A stretch of 64,000 nucleotides of DNA, taken from NCBI GenBank assembly GCA_010202265.1, contig CP047918.1, positions 682,001-746,000 on the forward strand, read 5' to 3'. This document shows, piece by piece, positions 52,246-61,732 of the stretch. Every line of letters starts with the position of its first letter. Within the stretch, counting starts at the first letter, position 1. Source of the DNA: Candidatus Saccharibacteria bacterium oral taxon 955. GTDB lineage: Bacteria; Patescibacteriota; Saccharimonadia; Saccharimonadales; Saccharimonadaceae. The notes below the pieces were generated by a model, which saw nothing but the letters and a program-made list of their open reading frames with translations, had not been told where the DNA came from and made no database searches. The position numbers and the translations under genes are program-made.

Positions 52246-52896
52246 CTATTCCGCACTCAGCGCTCGTTTGACGTCGTCATAAGTAAATCCTTGGCGCACT
52301 AGATAGGCTATAAACTTTTGCTCATCATCGGCGTACTTACGCCGTTTTTTAGCGATAATTTTTTGCAATTCCTCATCGTCAGAGCGAATATTCTCCGCGA
52401 TTAACCGTTCAACTATATCGTTTTCAATCCCTTTCTGCACTAATTCTAGTTTTAAACGTCTGACGCTAGTACCTTTCTGCAAAAATCGGTGACCAAGCCA
52501 AAAACGAGCAAATTTTTCATCATCGAGGTACTTTTTATCGATTAGACGCGCCAGCACTCGCTCGGCAATTTCTGTTTTCACACCTGGACGCTCAATAATT
52601 TTACCCGTCTCCGGCAAGCGTTTCTTGGTCGACCGAGTTTTACGCCACAGATAATCGCGCATCTCTCGGATAGAACGCGGTCTAGCCAAACAATACTCCA
52701 TAGCCCGGGCGTAGAGCTTACCAAACTGACTCTCGGCCTCCAGTGCCATTAGTTCTTTGTCTGTACACTCTTGGCCAATCTTTAACCCCAACTCACCTAC
52801 CTGAAATACATCGAGACTAAACCGATATTTACCATCAACACTCACATTGACGCGATTTTTATCACGAGTCTGGAGAGAAATATCAGTTATTTTCAT
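52246..52896 (-). CDS. recX: RecX regulatory protein
   Basis: 216 residues from the ATG at 52896 (MKITDISLQ); a start ten codons earlier would overlap the preceding gene further. The RecX helical repeats are recognisable: ARAMEYCLARPRSIREMRDYL, VLARLIDKKYLDDEKFARFWLGHR, KLELVQKGIENDIVERLI and AYLVRQGFTYDDVKRAL. RecX limits RecA filament growth. Here it is the last gene of recA-Nudix-hydrolase-recX, rather than being directly next to recA. Confidence 0.92.
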   Translation of the reverse strand: MKITDISLQTRDKNRVNVSVDGKYRFSLDVFQVGELGLKIGQECTDKELMALEAESQFGKLYARAMEYCLARPRSIREMRDYLWRKTRSTKKRLPETGKIIERPGVKTEIAERVLARLIDKKYLDDEKFARFWLGHRFLQKGTSVRRLKLELVQKGIENDIVERLIAENIRSDDEELQKIIAKKRRKYADDEQKFIAYLVRQGFTYDDVKRALSAE

Positions 52897-53500
52897 TACA
52901 CGAGTCACGGCTCCTCCCATTTTCATCCAACGCTATACTATCAAGATAATCCGTTATCTGGGGCAGCTCTCTCAGTCCCGACTCCAATCCAAAATGCTGT
53001 CCGTCATGGACTGCTACGAATTCTGCACCTACCTTATCGGCAAACTCCCTAGCGTCATCATAAGAGCAGTATGGGTCGTTGTCGCTATGGATAAATAGTA
53101 TCCGTCTTGCGCCACGACGAATCTTCTCAGCATCAAAACCAACCTCAGGCCACAAATTATCAAACTGACCTGGCTCATATTGATTCGTACCGATTGTCAA
53201 ACGCTCATTCAAGAACGCGCTAACTAGAATTGCCGTCTCAACTACTGGTATATCATTCGACTGGAGCAGATTCAAAACTGTCGTCGCACCAGAAGAATGT
53301 CCGACCAAAAGGTTATCTGCAAAATCCCAACCTTGATGCGTCAAAAAATGATGATATTCTCGCCTATCTGGCGTGTGGCAGTTTGGCAACTGTGGCTCAA
53401 AAATTTTGTAACCTCGCGCCTCTAGCCAAGTACTTAGCCAACCAAACCAGTGCTCTCCTAGCTCACCATCAGTGCCATGAAGCAAAACAGCTCTTTTCAT
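52883..53500 (-). CDS. RBBP9/YdeN-type alpha/beta hydrolase
   Basis: 205 residues. The fold opens with RAVLLHGTDGELGEHWFGWL (oxyanion-hole HG), has the nucleophile in LLVGHSSGATTVL, Asp in FIHSDNDPYCSYDDA and His near the end in VHDGQHFG, completing a Ser-Asp-His triad. Substrates of the family are poorly known. It overlaps the Nudix gene upstream by 4 nt and recX downstream by 14 nt, so it is translated with the recA operon. No reason to tie its chemistry to recombination. Confidence 0.88.
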   Translation of the reverse strand: MKRAVLLHGTDGELGEHWFGWLSTWLEARGYKIFEPQLPNCHTPDRREYHHFLTHQGWDFADNLLVGHSSGATTVLNLLQSNDIPVVETAILVSAFLNERLTIGTNQYEPGQFDNLWPEVGFDAEKIRRGARRILFIHSDNDPYCSYDDAREFADKVGAEFVAVHDGQHFGLESGLRELPQITDYLDSIALDENGRSRDSCNENN

Positions 53501-53934
53501 ACAGTAAGCATCTTTTGGATTGCCCGTTTATAAGGCTCCGATAGATTATCAAGCGCCAAAGCCTCGTCAACAGTGAACTTTTTGAATTCAGCCCTACCCA
53601 CCTCGCCTTCAGATTCAAACCCACCGACCACCTGACCAGCATCACCGACAAACGTCACGATACCGATATGCGTTGTCTTCCCAAAATCCTTTTCCCAAAT
53701 ATATACATCAACAAGACGCGGTGACAATAACTCAATACCGATCTCCTCGGCAACCTCACGCACGACTGTCTGTTCTGGCTGCTCCACCTCATCAAGTCGA
53801 CCGCCTGGCAGTTCCCAATCTCCGCGCTCATTTTTTCGCAACCAGATCTTTTCGCCATCGCGCACAATCGCCTTACACGAAAGCGTGACGGCCAGATTTC
53901 CCCAGCCGTCACGTAGCGTTACCCGCTCAGACAC
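53497..53934 (-). CDS. Nudix hydrolase (MutT-like) in the recA operon
   Basis: 145 residues from a GTG that shares one base with the recA stop codon. The Nudix box GGRLDEVEQPEQTVVREVAEE and IGIEL is complete. The preceding strand KIWLRKNERGDWELPGG is like enzymes that clean nucleotide pools or hydrolyse ADP-ribose. Given its coupling to recA a role against damaged nucleotides is possible but unproven. Confidence 0.9.
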   Translation of the reverse strand: MSERVTLRDGWGNLAVTLSCKAIVRDGEKIWLRKNERGDWELPGGRLDEVEQPEQTVVREVAEEIGIELLSPRLVDVYIWEKDFGKTTHIGIVTFVGDAGQVVGGFESEGEVGRAEFKKFTVDEALALDNLSEPYKRAIQKMLTV

Positions 53935-54995
53935 TAAGCCTCTTTCTCCTTTTGATCACCCGCCTCTTCGCCCTTAACCTTAGCACGAACCTTGGCATCA
54001 ATTTCAGCAAGAACCTCTGGATTATCCTTTAGATATTTCTTGGTAGATTCTCGGCCCTGACCGATCTTTGCGTCGTTATAGTCAAACCAAGCGCCAGACT
54101 TACCAACAACACCATACTGAACTGCTAGATCAAGTACATCACCGGTCTTTGAGATTCCTTCGTTATACATAATATCAAACTCAGCGACACGGAACGGTGG
54201 CGCGATCTTGTTTTTGACGATCTTTACTTTGGTACGATTACCGATGATGTTTTCGCCTTCTTTTATCTGACCAATCCGACGAATATCGGCACGAACACTA
54301 GCATAAAACTTGAGGGCATTACCGCCTGTTGTAGTTTCTGGGTTACCGAACATCACCCCAATCTTCATACGAATCTGATTGATAAATATAACTGTGGCTT
54401 TTGATTTATTGATAATACCGGTCAGCTTGCGTAGCGCTTGACTCATCAGGCGCGCCTGAAGCCCCATGTGGCTGTCGCCCATATCACCATCAATCTCAGC
54501 CTGAGGTACGAGGGCGGCGACTGAGTCAACCACGATCAAATCAACCGCGTTTGAGCGTACTAAAGTTTCACAAATTTCTAGTGCCTGTTCGCCGTTATCT
54601 GGCTGACTAACCAGCAGATTGTCCGTATCAACACCAAGCCTCTTGGCGTACGCAGGGTCGAGAGCATGCTCTGCATCAATAAACGCCGCCGTGCCACCTT
54701 GCTTCTGAATTTCAGCAATCGCATGAAGCGTTAGAGTTGTTTTACCAGAGCTCTCTGGCCCGTAAATCTCTATAATTCGGCCTTTTGGATAACCTCCACC
54801 CAAAGCTATATCGAGACTCAGACTACCCGACGGAAGCAACTCTACGTCCACCTTTTTTGCTTCACCGAGTTTCATAATAGACCCATCACCAAACTGCTTT
54901 GTGATCTGGTCCATAGCCAGACCCAATGCCTTGAGCTTCCCTTCGTCGACAGTCGGTTTATCGGCCAATGCTTTAGTGTCAGACTTTTTTGCCAT
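53934..54995 (-). CDS. recA: Recombinase RecA
   Basis: 353 residues, normal length. Walker [13 protein letters not shown] (79-90), [18 protein letters not shown], the DNA-binding loops around [19 protein letters not shown] and [21 protein letters not shown], and an acidic Lys/Glu-rich C-tail. It has a leader of about 25 nt with GAGGGAGC, unlike many leaderless neighbours; its -10 TATAAT is at 55030-55025. First gene of the recA-Nudix-hydrolase-recX operon. Confidence 0.98.
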   Translation of the reverse strand: MAKKSDTKALADKPTVDEGKLKALGLAMDQITKQFGDGSIMKLGEAKKVDVELLPSGSLSLDIALGGGYPKGRIIEIYGPESSGKTTLTLHAIAEIQKQGGTAAFIDAEHALDPAYAKRLGVDTDNLLVSQPDNGEQALEICETLVRSNAVDLIVVDSVAALVPQAEIDGDMGDSHMGLQARLMSQALRKLTGIINKSKATVIFINQIRMKIGVMFGNPETTTGGNALKFYASVRADIRRIGQIKEGENIIGNRTKVKIVKNKIAPPFRVAEFDIMYNEGISKTGDVLDLAVQYGVVGKSGAWFDYNDAKIGQGRESTKKYLKDNPEVLAEIDAKVRAKVKGEEAGDQKEKEA

Positions 54996-55024
54996 ATCGC
55001 TCCCTCTCTCGTTTAATTACCCTT

Positions 55025-55057
55025 ATTATACCTCAGTCCTTTATAGTTTGGTATAAT
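55025..55057. promoter_or_regulatory. Divergent promoters of recA and the pseudopilin
   Basis: TATAAT on the minus strand at 55030-55025 serves recA; TATAAT on the plus strand at 55052-55057 serves the pilin-like gene. No LexA-type site is recognisable. Confidence 0.55.
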
Positions 55058-55067
55058 GATAAACAAG

Positions 55068-55460
55068 ATGAAGCATAAAGGATTTACCGTCGTCGAGCTA
55101 CTGATTGTAATCGTTATTCTAGGTGTTGGTGGCTGGCTTTTTTTCAGTGAAAAAGCCCGTATAGACGCGATGCAACGAGACGGTCAGCGCAAGACCGCTA
55201 TAAACGCCATGTACTACAACCTCGAAGAGGTATTTTATACCAAAAATAACTACTATCCATCATCGATCGACAGCAAAGTATTACGCGCAATGGACCCAGC
55301 CTTGTTTACAGATCCAAACAACGTCAAACTCGGAGAATCATCCTCTAACTACCACTATGACCCAACTGGATGTGGAACAGATGGCAAATGTACTGGCTAT
55401 ACCTTAAGAAGTAGTATGGAGCGTGAAGCTGACTACACAAAAACAAACCGTAGTCACTAG
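55068..55460 (+). CDS. Type IV pseudopilin
   Basis: 130 residues from the ATG at 55068. The in-frame ATG at 55056 is inside the -10 box (55052-55057) and cannot be on the mRNA. Leader MKHKG, then FTVVELLIVIVILGVGGWLFF with Glu5, then ARIDAMQRDGQRKTAINAMYYNLEEVF, YPSSI and a Cys pair (TGCGTDGKCTGY). It is separate from the pilin cluster at 19-22 kb and may be a minor or competence-type pilin. Confidence 0.85.
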   Translation: MKHKGFTVVELLIVIVILGVGGWLFFSEKARIDAMQRDGQRKTAINAMYYNLEEVFYTKNNYYPSSIDSKVLRAMDPALFTDPNNVKLGESSSNYHYDPTGCGTDGKCTGYTLRSSMEREADYTKTNRSH

Positions 55461-56351
55461 CTAGTCATCTTGAACTGTTGTTGACGGCCCTTCAACTGGA
55501 CGACCATTTTTGAACGCTTCAACAGCGTTATTCAGTATCGCGATTTCTTTCCTAGGATTTGCGACATAATCAAACCGATAGGTCGTCTCCTCGCCCTCAG
55601 TGCTTAGCCTAATAGAACCATAGTTTAACAGATGTTGCAGCGGTCCTCGTTGCGAAAAGCTAGCATCCTCAATATTCATTAGACTGACCGTCTGCTCACG
55701 TTTAGAAAAGATGCTCATCTGGATCTCCTGAATAACGCTTTCGTTCGTCAGGAAAAATCGGTTGCTTACATACACCCAAATTGCGAGGTAGCCAGCAATA
55801 ACAAACCCGACAATAAGTGCTACACCCAGAATCACCATCCACTTAAACGAATCAGATGGCAAATTGAATATCGTTGCGACATCTGGATACATAAAAATAC
55901 CAATCAAAACAAGCGAAACGGCAAGAGTAGTAATCACGAGCGGCGGCATCATGCCGATACCGTGTCGTGGCACCGCGCTAATAACATATTCATGCTCACT
56001 GAGGTTGAGCCAAGGAAACTGACGCTTTGAGTCTTCGTGTCGAGCCCGAGCCTCATCAGACACCTCTATCGGCACTGGCTCAGTCGCCCGAGCAACATGG
56101 ACCACCTGAGAGGGTGCCCCTGCTCCAGCGGGATTGTTAACAGCTGGTGTAACCTGATCTGTCGGAGATGCATATAACGGCCGACCATTTGCATCATATG
56201 CTACTGGCTGTTGGGGTTCTATCGTTGGCTGATCATTGTTCATCGTATTGCCCGCGAGTCGCTCGCTCTCCTTTTTGCTCGCATATCGCATGCGTGCGTC
56301 AATTATTGACCTTACTCTGTGTTCCCATTTTTTCAGTAATGGCAGCACCAT
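55461..56351 (-). CDS. Membrane protein with bacterial PH-like domain
   Basis: 296 residues from the ATG at 56351, 7 nt after TATAAT (56364-56359). A basic N-terminus, a long Pro/Gln/Ala-rich cytoplasmic linker (36-110), two membrane segments (LVITTLAVSLVLIGIFMY and WMVILGVALIVGFVIAGYLAIW) and then a bPH2-type domain: FFLTNESVIQEIQMSIFSKR, LMNIEDASFSQRG, LLNYGSIRLSTEGEE. Such proteins are common in monoderms; function unknown. It converges on the pseudopilin gene with adjacent stops. Confidence 0.83.
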   Translation of the reverse strand: MVLPLLKKWEHRVRSIIDARMRYASKKESERLAGNTMNNDQPTIEPQQPVAYDANGRPLYASPTDQVTPAVNNPAGAGAPSQVVHVARATEPVPIEVSDEARARHEDSKRQFPWLNLSEHEYVISAVPRHGIGMMPPLVITTLAVSLVLIGIFMYPDVATIFNLPSDSFKWMVILGVALIVGFVIAGYLAIWVYVSNRFFLTNESVIQEIQMSIFSKREQTVSLMNIEDASFSQRGPLQHLLNYGSIRLSTEGEETTYRFDYVANPRKEIAILNNAVEAFKNGRPVEGPSTTVQDD

Positions 56352-56372
56352 ACCTTGTATTATACGACGAAA

Positions 56373-57383
56373 CTATTTAGATTGCGACTTGCCTAGGTGC
56401 TTATAAGCTTTTGGCGTAATGACCCTACCCCTTGGCGTCCGCTCAATAAAGCCGATTTGCATCAGATAGGGTTCGTAGAAATCCTCGATAGTAGCCGTTT
56501 CATCACCAGTTAACGCCGCAATCGTCGTAAGACCAACCGGCCTATCACCATAAGACTCGATTATGCGATTTAACAGATGGCGGTCAGCTGGATCAAGCCC
56601 CAAATCGTCAACCTCGAGCATTTTAAGCGCGCTGATTGTCGTTGTCGAATCAATGATGCCGTCTCCATTAACATCCGCATAATCACGCACACGTTTTAGT
56701 AAACGATTAGCGATACGTGGCGTCAGTCGGGCTCGCGTGCTGAGCAATTCGGCGGCCTTATCATCAATTTTGCTGTCCAGGATATTAGCTGAGCGCGTCA
56801 CGATACGAGCAATTTCTTCGGGCGTATAAAATTCTAGGCGATAGATATGCCCAAAGCGATCCCTCAAAGGCGCCGCTAAACTACCTGTTCTAGTCGTCGC
56901 ACCAATCACTGTAAATTTCGGAAGATCAAGTCGCACACTTCGTGCCGCTGGACCTTTACCAATTACGATGTCTAGCTTGAAATCCTCCATCGCCGAATAA
57001 AGTACTTCCTCGACAGCACGGCTTAATCTATGAATCTCATCGATAAATAGTACATCCCCATCCTGTAGGTTTGTGAGAATACTAGCTAGATCACCAGCTC
57101 GCTCAATCGCAGGCCCCGCCGTAATCCGAAGCCCCGCCCCCATCTCATTAGCGATCACACTCGCCATAGTCGTCTTGCCTAGACCTGGTGGCCCATATAA
57201 TAAAACATGGTCAATCGGCTCACCGCGTTTTTTTGCCGCATCGATACTTAGCTTGAGATTCCTCTTGAGCCGTTCCTGACCAACATAGTCTTGGAAATTT
57301 TGCGGACGCAAACTAACTTCAATTCGCTGCTCTTCGCTATCGTCATCATGGGCACTAGTATCTACGATCCGTTCAATTGCCAT
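56373..57383 (-). CDS. ruvB: Holliday junction branch migration ATPase RuvB
   Basis: 336 residues. Walker [13 protein letters not shown], Walker [16 protein letters not shown], sensor 1 VIGATTRTG, arginine finger region [15 protein letters not shown], and the winged-helix C-terminus with [24 protein letters not shown]. RuvB is the hexameric motor that, with RuvA, moves Holliday junctions for RuvC. TACAAT (57395-57390) lies 6 nt before the ATG, so it has its own promoter although ruvA is directly upstream. Confidence 0.97.
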   Translation of the reverse strand: MAIERIVDTSAHDDDSEEQRIEVSLRPQNFQDYVGQERLKRNLKLSIDAAKKRGEPIDHVLLYGPPGLGKTTMASVIANEMGAGLRITAGPAIERAGDLASILTNLQDGDVLFIDEIHRLSRAVEEVLYSAMEDFKLDIVIGKGPAARSVRLDLPKFTVIGATTRTGSLAAPLRDRFGHIYRLEFYTPEEIARIVTRSANILDSKIDDKAAELLSTRARLTPRIANRLLKRVRDYADVNGDGIIDSTTTISALKMLEVDDLGLDPADRHLLNRIIESYGDRPVGLTTIAALTGDETATIEDFYEPYLMQIGFIERTPRGRVITPKAYKHLGKSQSK

Positions 57384-57410
57384 AGCTATATTGTATCAGG
57401 AATGAATTAT

Positions 57411-57576
57411 CTATCCCTCGAGACGCTCCTGAATAAGCTCTAGCGTCGAACGCCCCCTGATCATTCATCAATGCAATTCGCCAACCCGTGCCTACCGTCT
57501 CGTTGTCAAACAGAGTCACGTCATCGTTATCGGGTTGATTGATAATATTACAGATACTACACTCAGGATTTATCAC
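57411..57576 (-). pseudogene. Possible remnant of a HIT-like gene between ruvA and ruvB
   Basis: A frame starting at GTG 57576, just after the ruvA stop, reads VINPECSICNIINQPDNDD and GTGWRIALMNDQ, which resembles the N-terminus of HIT-type nucleotide hydrolases. At a run of five G (near 57455) the frame seems to shift: dropping one G gives QGRSTLELIQERLEG and a TAG at 57413-57411. The family's HxHxH site is absent either way. It may be a decayed gene or a chance frame. Confidence 0.4.
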
Positions 57577-57577
57577 A

Positions 57578-58156
57578 TTACCTCGCTTTTAGGGCCTCAC
57601 GTACACGCTCACTCGTTGACAATCTTGGATCAACATGCGCTAGGGCTTTTGTTGCATCGTTTAGGGTATATCCGAGAGCAATCAGCGCTTCAAGCGCCTC
57701 ATCACTAACATTAAGCTCGGTCTGTACACCGTCACTCTCACGACGATATACAATTGGCATCCCAACCTTGTCTGACAAATCAACCACTACACGCTCAGCT
57801 GTCTTCTTGCCGACTCCCGAAGCTTTTGCGAGGTACGCGCTGTCAGAGTTTGCAATTGCGTTACGTACATGTTCTGCTTCACCCAAACTCAAGATCGCCA
57901 GCGCCGCTTTTGGTCCCACCCCCTGCACAGTTATCAACATTTCAAATAGTTTCTTTGCCGCCAAACTAGAAAAACCAAACAGCTCCTGGGACTGCTCACG
58001 AATATGGTGATAAGTGTAAAACTTAACCTCATCACCCAATTTAACTACGTCAAAATCACCCGCTGTCGTATTGATTTCGTAGCCAATACCCATCACGTCG
58101 ACAATCACTGCTCCGCCAAATTTTTCCGCCACCGTTCCAGAGATATGTGCAATCAT
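57578..58156 (-). CDS. ruvA: Holliday junction branch migration protein RuvA
   Basis: 192 residues. Domain I (MIAHISGTVAEKFGGAVIVDVMGIGYEI), domain II with two helix-hairpin-helix motifs (LITVQGVGPKAALAILS and YLAKASGVGKKTAERVVVDL), and C-terminal domain III (DEALEALIALGYTLNDATKAL) that contacts RuvB. It forms the tetramer that holds the four-way junction. ruvC, a penicillin-binding protein gene, ruvA and ruvB follow one another on this strand. Confidence 0.97.
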   Translation of the reverse strand: MIAHISGTVAEKFGGAVIVDVMGIGYEINTTAGDFDVVKLGDEVKFYTYHHIREQSQELFGFSSLAAKKLFEMLITVQGVGPKAALAILSLGEAEHVRNAIANSDSAYLAKASGVGKKTAERVVVDLSDKVGMPIVYRRESDGVQTELNVSDEALEALIALGYTLNDATKALAHVDPRLSTSERVREALKAR

Positions 58157-58185
58157 ATCTCTATTATCTCATATATCAGCCCAGG

Positions 58186-60585
58186 TTATGGATTTGTCGC
58201 AGATTTTTCGCAGTTTGTAATATTTTTTGTGTATCGAACCCCGTCTATTTGCGACGCCGCAACCATCACTATTTGCCCAGTCGTCGTATCGCAAGCTTGC
58301 ACCTGACTTCCTGTTGACGGTGGCTGACAGTTTTCGGTATCAGTTGAATGCTTAGTACTATTGAAGTCTGGCTTATTGATTGTGATGATTTTACCCGTTG
58401 ACAGCTCACACACCTGCTGGGTTGGTGGTTTACAGTTTGCCGTGTCCTTGCTCTGAGTTGTACTATCAAATTTCGCCTCGTCTATCGAAATCACCTCACC
58501 CTTTTCAATATCACAGACACTAATCATCGTCGGCTCGGCCTCACAACTATTGGTCGGGAAAGCGCCCGTCATAAAGAACTCGTTATATGTATTTGGACCT
58601 GATTTACTTGCGAGGCCACCATTTGTCGTACAGACCGCCTTCTGCACGATGCTACTCGGCATCGAGAATTGAACATTTTTTCGCCCCTGCAAAAGCTTCG
58701 TCATCGTATTGCGCCAAATTGGACCCGCCATATCGCTACCCCCACTCTTCATGGCGGTATTGTCATTGTTTCCAACCCAAACCCCAATAACATACTCTGG
58801 GTTGTAGCCGATCGTCCACGCATCTCGGCTGTCATTTGTCGTACCCGTTTTCACGGCAACTGTACGTCCTGAAACATTTAGGCTCGAACCAAACACTCGG
58901 CTTCGGGTTGCATTATCACTCAAGATATTAGAGATCAAGTACGCCCCCTCTTTGCTGATCGCTTGACGGCTATTGTGAGTGGCTGTGAAGATGTTTTTGT
59001 CAAACTTATCTTTAATTTGCTTCACCAAACCAACATCATACTGCCGACCTTCATTAGCAAATGCGGCATATGCATTAACCATTTTCTGAAGCGGAACCTC
59101 GCTCGACCCAAGGGCTAACGTCAGGTCGTAATCTTTAGAAGAATCTAGACCAATACCGAGATTATTTGCAGCCGTAACCGTCTTTTTGATTCCATACTTT
59201 TGAATCAGATGTAGACTTGGGATGTTAAGTGACCAGCTAAGCGACTGACGTACCGTCACTTGCCCTCCACGACTAGCTTCGCGACGATCAGCGTCACGCG
59301 GTATATAGCCACCGCCAAAATCCTTCACCTTATCATCGAGCCTAGTTGCCGGGGTGATCACCCCATCGGCTAGCGCATATGAATAGTAAATCGGCTTAAA
59401 ACTTGATCCAGGCTGACGCGCCGTCGTGGCCATATTTACCTTACCCCACTGCTCATTATTGTAGTCTGCACTACCAACTAGGGCCTTAACATCACCCGTC
59501 TTTGGGTCAAGTACGATACCGCTCGCATTACTACCGCCCATCGCGTTGATGTGCTTCATGCCCTTGGTGACACTATCCTCGAGCTTGCTCTGTATATCGA
59601 GATCAAGTGTAGTTTTGACACGATAACCAGATCGCATCACTTTTTCGTAGCCATATTTTTTGCTCAGCTCGTTGATCACCATCTCAACAAAATGTGGCGC
59701 AGTCTTATTTTCTTTTGATGCTCCAGTGCCATATTTAAGCGCTTCATTATACGCAGCAGTTTTTTCAGCTTCGGTAATATACCCATTATTGACCATTCGT
59801 GTCAGCACGGTATTTTGACGCTTCTTTGCATACTCCATGTTGCCACTAATCGGCGAGTAGGCGCTTGGAGCTGGCAGGACACCGATCAGCATTGCACTTT
59901 CAGCCAGCGTCAAATCCTTTGGCGCTTTGTTGAAGTACGCCCTAGCCGCATCCTCTATCCCAAAAGCATTCTCGCCGAAATAAACCGAGTTTAGGTACAT
60001 ACCCAGAATATCGTCCTTTGAGTAATTCTGCTCCACCGCGATCGCCATAAATAACTCTTGGTATTTGCGCAAATAACTCTGTTCGTCAGTAAGTAGCGTA
60101 TTTTTGACCAACTGCTGGGTCAATGTCGACCCACCGCCGGTCCTGGTCACCAACGCCCGTGCGATACTGATCAAATTAAATCCGCCGTGTTTATAAAAAT
60201 CCTTATCCTCACCAGCAATCAAAGCTTTTTTCGCATAGTCAGAGATCTGATCAAGCGGTACGCGCTTGCGATGCTCGGCCCGACCAATTGAATAATAAGG
60301 TTTGTCGTTGACGTCCGTTAGGGCAATACCCGTATTATTACGGTTCATCAACCGTTCGGGGTCTCGAATATCGTTAACAAGCATAAAATAGGTAATCAGC
60401 GGAGTCAGAATCAAAAACGCCAGAATCGGTGTAGCAATTATCGCGATCTTTTTCTTTCTTGATAGATTTCTAAACCAAGCAAATTTACCAGTTTTCATAG
60501 GGCGGCTACGCGGAGTTGATCGTGATATGCGAGCAATATTTGCATAACGATCCATGCGAGCCGGCTGGGTATTCTTTTTTACCAT
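58186..60585 (-). CDS. Class A penicillin-binding protein with Cys-containing C-terminal repeats
   Basis: 799 residues. Basic N-terminus, one membrane anchor (46-70), GT51 glycosyltransferase with Glu126 in AGEDKDFYKHGG and TGGGSTLTQQLVKN, then a transpeptidase with GSSFKP (active Ser), WSLNIPS (SxN) and AVKTGTTND (KTG). After the transpeptidase come three copies of a 35-residue unit with pattern C(D/E)--(T/K)G-I-(T/S)I ... ST--S-DT-NC-PP, the third diverged. The enzyme polymerises lipid II and cross-links strands outside the membrane; the repeats may bind wall or a partner. TATAAT (60600-60595) lies 9 nt before the ATG. Confidence 0.95.
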   Translation of the reverse strand: MVKKNTQPARMDRYANIARISRSTPRSRPMKTGKFAWFRNLSRKKKIAIIATPILAFLILTPLITYFMLVNDIRDPERLMNRNNTGIALTDVNDKPYYSIGRAEHRKRVPLDQISDYAKKALIAGEDKDFYKHGGFNLISIARALVTRTGGGSTLTQQLVKNTLLTDEQSYLRKYQELFMAIAVEQNYSKDDILGMYLNSVYFGENAFGIEDAARAYFNKAPKDLTLAESAMLIGVLPAPSAYSPISGNMEYAKKRQNTVLTRMVNNGYITEAEKTAAYNEALKYGTGASKENKTAPHFVEMVINELSKKYGYEKVMRSGYRVKTTLDLDIQSKLEDSVTKGMKHINAMGGSNASGIVLDPKTGDVKALVGSADYNNEQWGKVNMATTARQPGSSFKPIYYSYALADGVITPATRLDDKVKDFGGGYIPRDADRREASRGGQVTVRQSLSWSLNIPSLHLIQKYGIKKTVTAANNLGIGLDSSKDYDLTLALGSSEVPLQKMVNAYAAFANEGRQYDVGLVKQIKDKFDKNIFTATHNSRQAISKEGAYLISNILSDNATRSRVFGSSLNVSGRTVAVKTGTTNDSRDAWTIGYNPEYVIGVWVGNNDNTAMKSGGSDMAGPIWRNTMTKLLQGRKNVQFSMPSSIVQKAVCTTNGGLASKSGPNTYNEFFMTGAFPTNSCEAEPTMISVCDIEKGEVISIDEAKFDSTTQSKDTANCKPPTQQVCELSTGKIITINKPDFNSTKHSTDTENCQPPSTGSQVQACDTTTGQIVMVAASQIDGVRYTKNITNCEKSATNP

Positions 60586-60612
60586 ACGTTTATCATTATA
60601 ACGCTATTTTTG

Positions 60613-61089
60613 TTATTGTCCGCGCAAAGCAAACGCACACATAATCGCCGCCGCAAGCGCGTCAGCGCAGTCATCTGGCTTCGGCACTTCCGATAGTCCA
60701 AGCTGAATCCGCACCATCTCCTGTACTTGCGCCTTTTTTGCCGCCCCGTAGCCCGCCACCGCTTGCTTTATCTCGTTTGGTGTATATTCCTCGATCCGAA
60801 GCTTGGCCTGGCGACCAGTCAACATCGCAACACCGCGCGCCTGCGCGACACTGATTGCTGTTGTGATATTACGACTAAAAAACAGCTTCTCAATTGCCAT
60901 AACTGTTGGTTTTGTTTCGGCAATAATATCTGTGATGCCCTCATATATTTCCTCTAGCCTCTCTGGCAACGGCGTATGAGCAGGCGTCCGAATCACCCCC
61001 GCTGTAACAAGTGTCGTTTTGCCATGAGCTACGTCGATCACCCCAAAACCGAGGATTCCCGTCCCCGGATCAATCCCAATAATCCTCAT
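60613..61089 (-). CDS. ruvC: Holliday junction resolvase RuvC
   Basis: 158 residues. The four catalytic acids are present: Asp7 in IGIDPGTGILGFG, Glu in MAIEKLFFSRN, and the Asp pair in PKPDDCADALAAAI. RuvC cuts Holliday junctions after RuvAB migration. The start overlaps the HD-hydrolase gene by 4 nt. Confidence 0.96.
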   Translation of the reverse strand: MRIIGIDPGTGILGFGVIDVAHGKTTLVTAGVIRTPAHTPLPERLEEIYEGITDIIAETKPTVMAIEKLFFSRNITTAISVAQARGVAMLTGRQAKLRIEEYTPNEIKQAVAGYGAAKKAQVQEMVRIQLGLSEVPKPDDCADALAAAIMCAFALRGQ

Positions 61090-61718
61090 TGGCGACTTAC
61101 CCAGTCATCAAGCTTATCGAGATTATCTGTTATCCTGCCTGCCCAAACCTGCACCCCATCTTGACCGATAATTTGCGAAAGCTCTTCCTGAGCATGATCG
61201 ATTACAAGCCGGCCAAAACGACGCGTTTTATCCGCAAACACCCGCCACTCGTCATCGCTCACCCCTTTTTCTATGCGCATATAATCAAGTCGACGAAAAA
61301 ACCGCCCATAAGCTGAGCTTGCTAAATATCCAACATCCGCGTAATGCAAAGCCGCCCCAAGCATGCTTGACTTTGGACGTTTATCAACCGTCGTGTCAAT
61401 GATAGCGCTCGCGACACGATCTGCTAAATAAGTGTCATACTGCCGAATACATAGCCTAGCCAACAAAGCCGACCGCTCCTCGCGCGAACGCCCCACCTCA
61501 AGCGGTAGATGATAATCAGCATCATGCCACGCAGCCCCCAAAAGAAGCGCGTCCCTATCCAGCGCATTACCCGCACTTTCAGCCATATCCGCAATCTCGT
61601 CCGCATGACCGATGACATCTAGAGCGTGCGACCAATTATGATACGGCATCTCATTACTGTAGTGTTGCTCTGCTCGATCAACTAGCTGAAATACTGTCTG
61701 TCTAGGCAATTCACTCAT
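61086..61718 (-). CDS. HD-domain hydrolase
   Basis: 210 residues from the ATG at 61718, 6 nt after TATACT (61730-61725); the frame is open 42 codons further but there it overlaps the lamin-tail gene. HD motifs: YHNWSHALDVIGHAD, GAAWHDADYH (His-Asp pair) and HYADVGYLA, as in predicted metal-dependent phosphohydrolases. Substrate unknown, possibly a nucleotide. Coupled to ruvC by a 4-nt overlap. Confidence 0.87.
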   Translation of the reverse strand: MSELPRQTVFQLVDRAEQHYSNEMPYHNWSHALDVIGHADEIADMAESAGNALDRDALLLGAAWHDADYHLPLEVGRSREERSALLARLCIRQYDTYLADRVASAIIDTTVDKRPKSSMLGAALHYADVGYLASSAYGRFFRRLDYMRIEKGVSDDEWRVFADKTRRFGRLVIDHAQEELSQIIGQDGVQVWAGRITDNLDKLDDWVSRQ

Positions 61719-61732
61719 ACCTATAGTATAGT

